From Baffinella frigidus (taxonomy: Eukaryota; Cryptophyceae; Cryptomonadales; Baffinellaceae): a stretch of 14,093 bases of DNA. Positions 6,794 through 13,054 of the stretch are shown here, piece after piece (position 1 is the stretch's first letter; each line of letters opens with the position of its first letter). The stretch covers positions 13,297 through 27,389 of the forward strand of contig MU647208.1 of the NCBI GenBank assembly GCA_026770585.1. Reading direction: 5' to 3'. Under the pieces are notes generated by a model. That model was not told the DNA's origin and made no database searches. It was given only the letters and a program-made list of their open reading frames with translations. The position numbers were made by a program, and so were the translations under genes.

Positions 6794-6944
6794 GGATCTC
6801 ATATGGAAACTCTTTTAATTTAAAAAACTTTAGCAAGGTAATTTACTACCCGGAACGATCTTTACTAGTAACATTAAAGCAAACGTGTAGTAATTTTCAT
6901 TGAAACTCGGTTTTGTACATTAAAAGAGTTTCCACATTAGATCC
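6794..6944. repeat. MITE-like hairpin with TACTACAC-type core (copy 2)
   Basis: Terminal arms GGATCTCATATGGAAACTCT and AGAGTTTCCACATTAGATCC. The interior TTTACTACCC...GATCTTTACTAGTAAC and GCAAACGTGTAGTA matches 1351-1517. Confidence 0.78.
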
Positions 6945-7096
6945 CCGGATCGTCCTCACGCCCACCCATGCAGCCTTGCGACTCGCAGTTGTTTGGTTTG
7001 ACCAGTTAGACCATTCCTCAGGTTATGCTCCTCAGGAGATGACACATGCCCGATGAGGACACCCTTTGGCCGGTTTCTGCTGCGATCCTTTGCATC

Positions 7097-7199
7097 GGGG
7101 GGCCTGATGTGATCCGAAAGGAAGCACGGCTTTTCTGCAGATAAGTTCCAGTGTCCGCCTATGTTGGGAGCTCGAAGAACCTCAAGGACCTAAAGGATG
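7097..7199 (+). repeat. Dispersed repeat family R2, copy 1
   Basis: Runs from GGGGGGCCTGATGTGATCCG to TATGTTGGGAGC and a CAAGGACCTAAAGGA tail. It matches 10517-10615 on plus and 12601-12693 on minus. Confidence 0.8.
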
Positions 7200-7327
7200 A
7201 GGAGTATCGTAGAGTCTAAGAAGCACTTATTTCGAGCCCTCTCAGGACGCCTCACGTTTATGATCCGACGTCATAAGTTCAACAGACGCCTCTTCTCTTC
7301 GGAGTAACCCTCCTGCAACGCGTGCAG

Positions 7328-7432
7328 GCGCGTGCGGTCCGTGCCCGGCAGACACCTTCTCGGACATCCCGGGGGCCACGGAGTGCACTGCCTGCCCCGC
7401 GCTCGCGGCCGCGCCGGTCGGCAGCACCAACT
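7328..7432 (+). CDS. Exon 6: two GCC2/GCC3 Cys-rich half-repeats
   Basis: Following CGTGCAG the exon reads ACGPCPADTFSDIPGATEC and then TACPALAAAPVGSTN with a split Cys codon. C.PCP..TFS...G...C..CP is a complete GCC2/GCC3 unit. The exon is again phase 1 to phase 1. The donor T|GTAAAC breaks a conserved Cys codon that is restored by the first bases (GT) of exon 7, good evidence for the splice. The start of the intron is part of a CCCTAAA array. Confidence 0.78.
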
Positions 7433-7575
7433 GTAAACCCCTAAACCCTGCGAGGAGCCCTTCTTCATTATGAGCATACACCCTGAACCCTAAACCCTAA
7501 ACCCCAAACTCTCAACCCCAAACCCCAAACCCCAAACCCCAAACCCCAAACCCCAATCCCGAAACCCTGAACCAG
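7433..7575 (+). repeat. Intron 6 with CCCTAAA/CCCCAAA array
   Basis: Nearly the whole 143-base intron is telomere-like, with a perfect CCCCAAA run at about 7520-7553. The array ends at the exon 7 acceptor. Confidence 0.85.
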
Positions 7576-7683
7576 GTGCTTGCGCGGCGGGGCACTACAA
7601 CGGGTCCACTTGCCCTGTGATGAAGATCGAAGCGCGATGGATTTTCCACGGCGCTGCATTTGCGGACTCTGTCGCGAGCCGCG
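7576..7683 (+). CDS. Exon 7: end of the Cys-rich region and start of an unrecognised domain
   Basis: The acceptor CCTGAACCAG is the end of a telomere-like array. The exon restores Cys and reads ACAAGHYNGSTCPV, then MKIEARWIFHGAAFADSVAS, ending Arg-Gly at G|GTTCAC (phase 1). The first part is the closing CxCxaGyyg of a GCC2/GCC3 repeat. The second part is not Cys-rich and continues into exon 8; I do not recognise it. Another frame is also open here, so the end of the exon is less certain than its start. Confidence 0.6.
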
Positions 7684-7844
7684 GTTCACCCTTAACCGTA
7701 AACCCTACACGCTTCGCCCTTAGCCTTAGACCCTAAATCCGGCACCCTAAACCCTCAACCCTGCACCAAACTCTGACGCTCTCTCTCTGTCTCTCTCTCT
7801 CTGACTCTCGCTCTCTCTCTCTTTGACTCTCTCTCTCTCTCTAG
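7684..7844 (+). repeat. Intron 7: degenerate CCCTAAA then (CT)n
   Basis: Degenerate units (about 7690-7765) are followed by CTCTCT tracts (7780-7842) that form the polypyrimidine tract of exon 8. Confidence 0.8.
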
Positions 7845-7941
7845 GGGACTACTTTGCGTACGCGGAGGACGAACTCCTGCTGCCGGTGAGCCTCGCGGCG
7901 ACTGTCGACACCATCGAGTACTACGCCGAGAGCAGTTTCAG
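7845..7941 (+). CDS. Exon 8: unrecognised extracellular segment
   Basis: A (CT)n pyrimidine tract ending CTCTAG gives a strong acceptor. The exon reads GDYFAYAEDELLLPVSL and then AATVDTIEYYAESSF, rich in acidic and aromatic residues and without Cys. It ends at AG|GTCGCA in phase 2, which fits exon 9. Other options are an earlier GTGAGC donor at 7886, or readthrough to a TAA at 8108-8110. I do not recognise the domain. Confidence 0.6.
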
Positions 7942-8349
7942 GTCGCAGCCCCCCTCGAGGCGGACCGTGGCCTTTTCTCAAATGTTGGTTTTACGCGAAA
8001 CGCGTCCAGGATTTGTACCAGAGCTTGTCGGGTTGCCACGATTTAAGCGCGGGGACGTGACCAATTCCCATACAAATCCTCAAAAAGAGGTTTTACGCAG
8101 CCACTTGTAAGTTTTATAAAAAGGCGCACCACGCAGGGCTGGAGGGGGGGGTATTCAAAAGTCATTTTTCAAGGGAAAATGGTACTCGAAAGTCATTTTT
8201 GAAGAAAACGGCTCCAAGAACGAACAAACGGCTCCAAGAACGAACATGGAATACCCTAGCCAAGAGCCTGGCGTGGGTTCGCCTCGAGCTTCCCGGGACC
8301 ACTCAAAAAACTACAGGGAACACTTTCGAACCGGAATTTCATCCGGACG

Positions 8350-8468
8350 AGTATTTATGATAAATACGCCACGGCAACGAAAATTACTACACAAATGTTT
8401 TAATAACTACTAGTATGATCGATTTGTGTAGTAAATTTCGTTGCCTTTGCGTATTTATCATAAATACT
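8350..8468. repeat. MITE-like hairpin with TACTACAC core (copy 3)
   Basis: Outer arms are AGTATTTATGATAAATACGC and its complement; each arm is itself palindromic (GTATTTAT.ATAAATAC). Inner arms GGCAACGAAAATTACTACAC and GTGTAGTAAATTTCGTTGCC pair. The outer arms differ completely from the copies at 1351 and 6794. Confidence 0.82.
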
Positions 8469-8561
8469 CTCCGCGATGAAATGGGATCCTTTTCTTCGGT
8501 GTGAACCGGGAAATGGACACTTACCCCGTAGCCTCCTGAGCGGTACTCGATTGAGTACTAC

Positions 8562-8647
8562 AAAATGCTTTCTCTGCAGTCCTTTCTACGGAAGGGCGTG
8601 TCGTTGGGCTATGTTGGGAGCATTTAAAACCTAAAGGACCTAAAGGA
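8562..8647 (+). repeat. Dispersed repeat family R1, copy 2
   Basis: Near-identical to 5998-6083, ending with tandem ACCTAAAGG units. Its TATGTTGGGAGC...CCTAAAGG end is also shared with family R2. Confidence 0.8.
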
Positions 8648-8711
8648 CACCAGCAGTAGTTGCAGGTCTCAACCCAGTGATTCTTTCCCTTTCGCTTGGA
8701 GGTATGTGCAG

Positions 8712-8781
8712 GGGGTTTGCGTGCGAGATTTGTAGTTCCTGTATGGACGGGACTCAGTCCCCCATCACCCCCCCACTTCTA
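8712..8781 (+). CDS. Exon 9: short Cys-rich segment (3' end uncertain)
   Basis: After GTATGTGCAG the frame that fits exon 8 reads GFACEICSSCMDGTQSPITP, a CxxCxxC pattern followed by a DGTQSP turn as in GCC2/GCC3 repeats. The 3' end is not clear: CTA|GTCTAC (8781) and ATA|GTCCAG (8790) are both weak donors in phase 0. The frame closes at a TGA at 8818, inside the hairpin element that starts at 8811. Confidence 0.45.
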
Positions 8782-8810
8782 GTCTACATAGTCCAGGACG
8801 CGTCTCTGGA

Positions 8811-9029
8811 CCACTTTTGAAACAACACGCCAAAAGTGGCTTGCTTCCAACGTAGCGAGTTCATCTCCGACAACGATTAAAAATACTGTGTTTCTTCCAC
8901 GTCTCAAGTTGATTCTCACCTTGAAAACAAGCCACTTTTGGCGTGTTGTTTCAAAAGTGGCTTGTTTTTAAGTTGAGAATCAACTTGAGACGTGGAAAAA
9001 AAGCAATATGTTGAATTTTTGTCGGAGAT
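8811..9029. repeat. Interleaved double inverted repeat (A-B-A'-B')
   Basis: Arm A (8811-8843) and A' (8928-8960) are a perfect 33-base inverted pair, starting CCACTTTTGAAACAACACGC. Arm B (8863-8931) and B' (8959-9029) form a second, less perfect pair, including CCACGTCTCAAGTTGATTCT. B lies in the loop of A, and A' lies in the loop of B, so the two hairpins cannot form fully at the same time. Confidence 0.85.
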
Positions 9030-9034
9030 AAGAG

Positions 9035-9175
9035 TGTGGTGCCGCTGCCGTACCGCCAAACCTCCCTCCTCGTAGCGCACGAGTCCACAGCGGACGTTTT
9101 GGGTGCAGTGCTAGGAAGCTGGAAAAGGGAATTCAAACACCCATGGCGCGAGGCCGTCCCGCTAAAATCATGTCG
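9035..9175 (+). CDS. Possible coding segment before the PA14 domain
   Basis: One frame stays open from the end of the interleaved hairpin element for about 47 codons. It reads VVPLPYRQTSLLVAHESTA and then DVLGAVLGSWKREFKHPWRE, before a stop near 9177. Its codon choice looks protein-like, but no acceptor, donor or domain is convincing. It may be an exon missed in the model, or an exon damaged by the insertion at 8811-9029. Confidence 0.25.
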
Positions 9176-9198
9176 GTGATAAAGTGGAGCCGGACCAG

Positions 9199-9252
9199 TT
9201 GGTCGTCAACACAGAACTCCCCCTCTGCGTGCAGTGCACTGCAAATCCAGAG
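9199..9252 (+). CDS. Exon 10: Cys-containing linker before PA14 (tentative)
   Basis: The frame reads LVVNTELPLCVQCTANPE and is open from 9166. ACCAG at 9194-9198 would be a phase-0 acceptor but lacks a pyrimidine tract. The donor GAG|GTTTTG (phase 0) fits exon 11. The CVQC motif continues the Cys-rich theme. The sequence around 9213-9244 is repeated at 9360-9387, on the other side of the following intron. Confidence 0.4.
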
Positions 9253-9383
9253 GTTTTGTAAAAGTCAGTTTACCCACAAAATCTGTCAACTTAGAAACGA
9301 GGTACCCAGAATGGGTACTTCGAAAATCGATTTTTGTCTCGAGTTGACTAATACAAAAAACTCCCTCCGCGTGCAGTGCGCAG
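9253..9383 (+). repeat. Intron 10: hairpin-like insert flanked by a direct repeat
   Basis: The interior has imperfect inverted ends TTTTGTAAAAGTCA and TTGACTAATACAAAA and a central CGAGGTACCC/GGGTACTTCG stem. The flanks 9213-9244 and 9360-9387 share AACTCCC.CTGCGTGCAGTGC-type sequence. Confidence 0.6.
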
Positions 9384-9431
9384 CATGGGTCGGGCTTCCC
9401 TGCTGAGTACTTTTTCGGGGAGTTCACGGGG
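9384..9431 (+). CDS. Exon 11: start of PA14 domain
   Basis: After GTGCGCAG the frame reads HGSGFPAEYFFGEFTG and ends at GGG|GTGAAT in phase 0. G...AEYF is a common opening of PA14 domains; alternatively EFTG corresponds to the FTG turn just before the Y.F strand. The next exon continues directly with VLEVFEGGTYTF. PA14 is a beta-barrel, carbohydrate-binding fold found in adhesins, glycosidases and algal/amoebal surface proteins. The intron that follows is filled with CCCTACA repeats. Confidence 0.62.
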
Positions 9432-9710
9432 GTGAATCCTACACTTAACCCTACACTCTACACCCTACACCCTACACCCTACACCCTACACCCTACACCC
9501 TACACCCTACACCCTACACCCTACACCCTAAACCCTACACCCTACACCCCAACCATACAACCTACACGCTCAACCCTAATCCCTAAACCCTAAACCCTAC
9601 ACCCTACACCCTGCACCCTACCCTCTACACCCTACCCCCTACACCCCACACACTGAACCCTGAACCCTAAACCCTAAACCCCAAACCCTAAACCCTAAAC
9701 CCCAAACTAG
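9432..9710 (+). repeat. Intron 11, CCCTACA/CCCTAAA array
   Basis: Almost entirely heptamer repeats: a homogeneous CCCTACA run at about 9465-9535, then mixed CCCTAAA, CCCTGAA and CCCCAAA up to the exon 12 acceptor. Confidence 0.92.
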
Positions 9711-9766
9711 GTTCTGGAGGTCTTTGAGGGGGGGACCTACACGTTTGCCTCCACCTCCGATGACGG
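9711..9766 (+). CDS. Exon 12: PA14 core strand (GTYTF..SDDG)
   Basis: The acceptor CCAAACTAG ends a telomere-like array. The exon reads VLEVFEGGTYTFASTSDD and a split Gly codon (GG|GTCTCA). GxYTFxxxSDDG is the diagnostic PA14 motif; the DD pair takes part in calcium and sugar binding in characterised PA14 proteins such as yeast adhesins. The next exon supplies the A that completes GGA, giving SDDGSHVWVDG. The following 1379-base intron holds (TA)n, two hairpins, a (GA)n tract and a dispersed repeat. Confidence 0.82.
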
Positions 9767-9787
9767 GTCTCAGCCAACAGCCACCAG

Positions 9788-9843
9788 TTATATATACCGT
9801 TATATATATAGTTATATGGTTATATAAATATAGTTATATATAC
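9788..9843. repeat. AT-rich (TATA)n tract
   Basis: GTTATATATA-type repeats, 56 bases, directly downstream of exon 12. No gene lies nearby that would make it a promoter. Confidence 0.85.
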
Positions 9844-9936
9844 AAAATCGACCGATTTTTTTAAGTCCCTGGCCTTTTTCAAGCCCGAACGCCACTCTAG
9901 TCGCTGTTACGAAGGCCACGTGCCCCCCCCCACCAG

Positions 9937-10070
9937 CAGCCACCAGAAGAGAACCAAATCAGGGTGACGAGGCCTGTGGTAAACCCCCCTGCAGACTAAA
10001 GGCTCAGCCTTTAGTCTGCAGGGGAACTCGACGTTTGCGATCGTTCAATTTGGTTCACTTCTGGTGGCTG
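9937..10070. repeat. Nested hairpin element
   Basis: Outer arms CAGCCACCAGAAGAGAACCA and TGGTTCACTTCTGGTGGCTG; inner near-perfect hairpin CCCTGCAGACTAAAGGCT with AGCCTTTAGTCTGCAGGG (9986-10024). Confidence 0.82.
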
Positions 10071-10071
10071 G

Positions 10072-10130
10072 CGGTGAGGAGTACCTGGGCAGCCTTCTGC
10101 GCTGGCTCTTGTGTGGTGAGGAGTAGAGAC

Positions 10131-10165
<35 letters not shown>

Positions 10166-10228
10166 GAGGGAGAGAGAGAGAGGGAGAGAGAGTGGTGAGG
10201 AGTACCTGAGAAGTCTTCTGCATGGTGA
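10072..10228. repeat. (GA)n microsatellite flanked by a direct repeat
   Basis: A GAGAGG tract at 10129-10191 is flanked by GGTGAGGAGTACCTG copies (about 10073 and 10194), each followed by a CTTCTGC motif. Confidence 0.85.
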
Positions 10229-10516
10229 GGGTCTCCTGGTGGTTGGTGGAGTCCCTTCGACAGCTCCCCTTGCACCGTGCGTGTTTTTTTGCTGGTGGCG
10301 TGTGAACTGCTATTTGAAAACAATTTCGTGGAACGAAGCCAAGCATCGTGGCACAAACATGATTTGTTTTTCTCGCTGCTATCTGGATTTGTACACGTAC
10401 ACACTCTCAGCAAAGCCTTCAAGTCATGTTAGGTTCCTGGAATCGGTCCCCTTCCTCCTCTGACTAGATTCTACGAGGACGGCTTCAGTCTCTGGTTGGT
10501 CATGACTTTACTTTTC

Positions 10517-10615
10517 GGGGGGCCTGATGTGATCCGAAAGGAGGCATGGCTTTTCTGCAGATACGTTCCAGTGTCCGCTTATGTTGGGAGCTCGAAGAAC
10601 CTAAAGGACCTACAG
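10517..10615 (+). repeat. Dispersed repeat family R2, copy 2
   Basis: Closely matches 7097-7199, from GGGGGGCCTGATGTGATCCG to GAACCTAAAGGACCTA. Confidence 0.8.
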
Positions 10616-10691
10616 GGCTCTGCGCCGACCCCGCTCAGCCTGGGTCCGCCCTCACCGTGGCTCGACAGGCTCAGACTGTTCCACTTTCCCC

Positions 10692-10961
10692 TCACCGTAT
10701 ACACACGTATCTGGTAAACTCTTTCTTGCTGGGGTTGACACCGAGCCAGATTGATCCTGCCTCAATGTCGTTCGGAGTTCCCCTCTCAGAGTCGGAGTCA
10801 GAGTTCCCATCCCACCCACACTGCTCATAATCCTCGGTGCGTGGTATCCCCTCAAGAGTGAGGTGGGCGCGGTCTTCGATGTGAGTGTAATACAGAGCGC
10901 TAACGCAGAGCGGTAACGCACTAAAACAAAGCTTGACATCGCACTCAACATCAGCTCTCAC
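10692..10961 (-). other. Unrecognised 90-codon open frame
   Basis: The minus strand stays open and reads ADVECDVKLCFSALPLC, an acidic WDGNSDSDSERGTPNDIE stretch, and IWLGVNPSKKEFTRYVCIR before a stop. It lies antisense in the long intron 12. It has a GTG rather than ATG start in this frame and no known motif. It may be a remnant of a mobile-element protein or chance. Confidence 0.25.
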
Positions 10962-10978
10962 TCCTACCTCGCCGCCTT

Positions 10979-11125
10979 CACCCTAAACTCTAAACCCTCA
11001 ACCCTTAACCCTACACCCTACACCCTACACCCTACACCTTAAACCCCAAACCCCAAACCCCAAACCCCAACCCCCAAACCCCAAACCCCAAACCCCAAAC
11101 CCTACACCCTAAACCCTAAACTCGA
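10979..11125 (+). repeat. CCCTACA/CCCCAAA array in intron 12
   Basis: CCCTAAA, then CCCTACA, then a run of CCCCAAA and back to CCCTAAA, ending 20 bases before exon 13. Confidence 0.92.
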
Positions 11126-11145
11126 AACGCTTGACCTCTGAGCAG

Positions 11146-11190
11146 ATCGCACGTCTGGGTAGACGGGGTCCACGTCGTCGACAACCGGGG
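11146..11190 (+). CDS. Exon 13: 45-base PA14 micro-exon (WVDG..VVDN)
   Basis: After CTCTGAGCAG the exon completes Gly and reads SHVWVDGVHVVDNR, ending GG|GTATTC in phase 2. SxLWVDGxLVVDN is the strand that follows SDDG in PA14 domains, so this is the expected next piece. The split Gly codon is completed by exon 14 to give DNRGIHG. This exon was found by searching for the missing PA14 strand; the exact phase match on both sides is strong support. Confidence 0.8.
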
Positions 11191-11586
11191 GTATTCCCTA
11201 CACCCTACACCCTGAACCCTGAACCCGAAACCTGAAAGCCGAAACCCTAAACCCTGAACCCTGAACCCTGAACCCGAAACCTGAAACCTGAAAGCCGAAA
11301 CCCTAAACCCTGAATCCTAAACCCTAAACCCTAAACCCTGAACCCTGAACCCGAAACCCGAAACCCGAAACCCGAAACCCGAAACCCGAAACTCGAATCC
11401 CGAATCCCTGAACCCTACACCCGAAACTCTAAACCCTAAACCCTAAACCCTAAACCATATACCCTAGACCCTAAACTCTAAACCCTGAACCCTGAACCCT
11501 AAACCCTAAACCCTACACCCTAAACCCCAAACCCCAAACCCCAAACCCTAAACCCTAAACCCTAAACCCGAAACCCCAAACCCTAG
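11191..11586 (+). repeat. Intron 13, telomere-like array with subtypes
   Basis: The 396-base intron is almost wholly heptamers: CCCTGAA, higher-order CCCGAAACCTGAAAGCCGAA duplications, a homogeneous CCCGAAA run (about 11348-11390), CCCTAAA and CCCCAAA. It ends directly at the exon 14 acceptor. Confidence 0.93.
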
Positions 11587-11665
11587 GATCCACGGCGCGG
11601 CTACCGTGAGCAACTCCATCAACCTCGACGCGGGTCTCCACGCTTTCCTCGTCGACTATGAGCAG
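11587..11665 (+). CDS. Exon 14: PA14 strand (GIHG...L.AG.H....YEQ)
   Basis: The acceptor AAACCCTAG is the last unit of a roughly 390-base telomere-like array. The exon reads IHGAATVSNSINLDAGLHAF and then LVDYEQ, ending CAG|GTGCCG in phase 0. NDGxHGxxxxSxSxxLxAGxHxxxVxYxE is the classic C-terminal half of PA14. A second copy of this exon with a stop codon lies at 11915-11984. Confidence 0.82.
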
Positions 11666-11914
11666 GTGCCGCCGAACCACAGCCCGAGGTGGACCAGATC
11701 GAGGCTGGGGGTACAGCCTTTTCCTCGGGCGGCACATTCGATTTCGAATGTCTGGTCGAAGGAAGTGGCGCAAGCCACATCTTCGATTTGAGCCACCTCA
11801 TAGGGCTAGTGGGCTCCATCTCGTTACGCCTCTCACCATTTTTTTAGACTTTCCAAAAAACAAGGTGAGCGTAGAGGGGATTTGATCCACTTCAGGTCCC
11901 AGAAAGCCCCCCAG

Positions 11915-11984
11915 GGCTGGAAGCTTCCGAAACTACATCCACCTCGACGGGGGCGACTACGCGTTCCTTATCGACTAGGAACAG
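11915..11984 (+). pseudogene. Nonsense-mutated duplicate of PA14 exon 14
   Basis: After a CCCCAG acceptor, in the same phase as exon 14, the frame reads SFRNYIHLDGGDYAFLID, then TAG (11976-11978), then Glu-Gln and the same CAG|GTGCCG donor. Exon 14 has TAT (Tyr) where this copy has TAG. Splice sites look intact, so inclusion would truncate the protein inside the PA14 domain. It is either a dead exon copy or a poison exon. Confidence 0.65.
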
Positions 11985-12154
11985 GTGCCGGTTTGGGGTT
12001 TGTGATTTGGGGTTGGGGGTTAGGGTTTCGGGTTTCGGGTTTAGGCCGATTGTAGGAGGATATGGCCGGGCAACCCAACTCTCAAAACCCTACACCCAAA
12101 CCCCAAACCCCAAACCCCAAACCCCTAAATCCTAAACCCTAAACCCCCCACCAG
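11985..12154 (+). repeat. Opposed telomere-like blocks in intron 14
   Basis: A G-rich block (GGTTTGGGG, GGGTTTCG) at 11991-12047 is followed by a C-rich block (CCCCAAA, CCCTAAA) at 12087-12149 that reaches the exon 15 acceptor. Confidence 0.85.
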
Positions 12155-12191
12155 GGCTTTGGCGGCTATAACCTCTATGTCAAGTACTCTG
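12155..12191 (+). CDS. Exon 15: PA14 terminal strand (37 bases)
   Basis: The acceptor CCCCCCACCAG ends a telomere-like array. The exon reads GFGGYNLYVKYS and a split Gly (G|GTCAAC). With exon 14 this gives DYEQGFGGYNLYVKYSGPD, matching the PA14 ending YFE.GG.agl.L.Y.GPD. Both phases agree (0 in, 1 out). The resemblance to filamin-type GGYNLYVKY strands was considered, but context favours PA14. Confidence 0.75.
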
Positions 12192-12438
12192 GTCAACTCT
12201 CAACCCTAAACCCTAAACCCTGAACCTTACACCATAGACCCTACACCCTAATCCCTAATACCTAAACACCAAACCCTAAACCCTAACCCCTAACCCCCAA
12301 AGCCCCAACCCCAACCCCTAAACCCTAAACTCTAAACTCGAAGCCCGAAACCCGAAACCCTGAACCGTAAACCCTAAAACCTAAGCCCTAAACCCTGAAT
12401 CCTAAACCCTCAACCGTAAACCCTCAACCCTAAACCAG
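12192..12438 (+). repeat. Intron 15, degenerate CCCTAAA array
   Basis: Entire 247-base intron consists of diverged CCCTAAA, CCCTGAA and CCCGAAA units and ends at the exon 16 acceptor. Confidence 0.92.
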
Positions 12439-12488
12439 GGCCGGACACTGGGGGCGCGTTGGTGCCTCTGCGAGGCAATACCACCCCG
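12439..12488 (+). CDS. Exon 16: PA14 C-terminal tail (GPDTGG)
   Basis: Following CCTAAACCAG, the exon completes Gly and reads PDTGGALVPLRGNTTP, ending CCG|GTGCAA in phase 0. YSGPDT is the usual last motif of PA14 domains. The next exon begins in phase 0 with TEC, returning to the Cys-rich modules. A tandem direct repeat (ATGCAACCCTCGACCTT-like) overlaps and follows the donor in the intron. Confidence 0.68.
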
Positions 12489-12600
12489 GTGCAACCCTCG
12501 ACCTTTTGAACACCCCGATGCAACCCTCGACCTTCTTGTGAGCAAGGTACCCCTGTAACCCCGCCTCAGGAGTCAGTGAAGATCACCCTCGACCTTGAGA

Positions 12601-12693
12601 TCTTTTAGGTTCTTTTAACTCCCACCATAGGCGGACACCGGAACTTGTTCTGTAGGAAGGCCACGCTTCTTTTCGGATCACATCAAGCCCCCC
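12601..12693 (-). repeat. Dispersed repeat family R2, copy 3 (inverted)
   Basis: The reverse complement reads GGGGGGCTTGATGTGATCCG through TATGGTGGGAG to GAACCTAAAAGATC, matching 7097-7199 with more divergence. Confidence 0.7.
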
Positions 12694-12754
12694 CCTGACT
12701 CTGCTTGCATGCTGCAATCTGCATTCTCAACCCAGAGACGCGTAAACTATCGTC

Positions 12755-12842
12755 CTGGCTCAGGGCTCAGGGCTCAGGGTTCAGGGTTCAGGGTGTAGGG
12801 TTTAGGGTTAGGGTTGAGGGTTGAGGGTTGAGGGTTACGGGT
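12755..12842 (-). repeat. GGGTTCA/GGGTTTA array, opposite orientation
   Basis: GGCTCAG, GGGTTCA, GGGTGTA and GGGTTGA units; one of the few G-rich blocks within the plus-strand gene. Confidence 0.9.
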
Positions 12843-12872
12843 TTAAAAGTCATCGCTGATTCGTGCCACCCA

Positions 12873-13054
12873 CGCCAGGCCACAAATGAGAATTTGCCTC
12901 AAGTTGGTTCTGGAGATTTATCCCCGAAGATCTAATTTGTGCGAAAAACACGCCAAAAGTCAACAGTTTGTACTCGCAACAATCTGAAGTTTGCACCACG
13001 AATCACTTTTTCAGAGAAACGTTGTGTTGTGAAATTTCCACTTGTGACCTGGCG
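12873..13054. repeat. Fold-back element
   Basis: CGCCAGGCCACAAATGAGAA pairs imperfectly with TTCCACTTGTGACCTGGCG. Its interior includes ACACGCCAAAAGT, also present in arm A of 8811-8843. Confidence 0.65.

Larger units (their letters stand above)
5726..7327 (+). other. Intron 5, 1.6 kb without a recognised exon
   Basis: Apart from a minisatellite, dispersed repeats and two hairpins listed separately, it holds a CCCTAAA block (5898-5930) and unique sequence at 6084-6340 and 6945-7090. I see no convincing exon in those. Confidence 0.6.
7942..8711 (+). other. Intron 8, with tandem duplication and mobile-like repeats
   Basis: It includes a frame readthrough to 8110, an AGGATTTGTA/TACAAATCCT inverted pair (about 8008-8080), twin CGAAAGTCATTTTT-like segments, a perfect 20-base tandem (AAACGGCTCCAAGAACGAAC at 8206-8225 and 8226-8245), the hairpin 8350-8468 and R1 copy 2. 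Confidence 0.55.

Noticed and set aside
9206-9427. Minus-strand 73-codon frame
   Set aside because: It is antisense to exons 10 and 11 and the small hairpin between them; no motif and poor context.
9788-9843. TATA-box promoter
   Set aside because: It is a 56-base simple AT repeat inside an intron, with no coding start downstream.
10011-10463. Open frames of 111-142 codons across the (GA)n tract
   Set aside because: Their length depends on the microsatellite (RERERE or SLSLSL translations) and they overlap a nested hairpin; no motif is visible.
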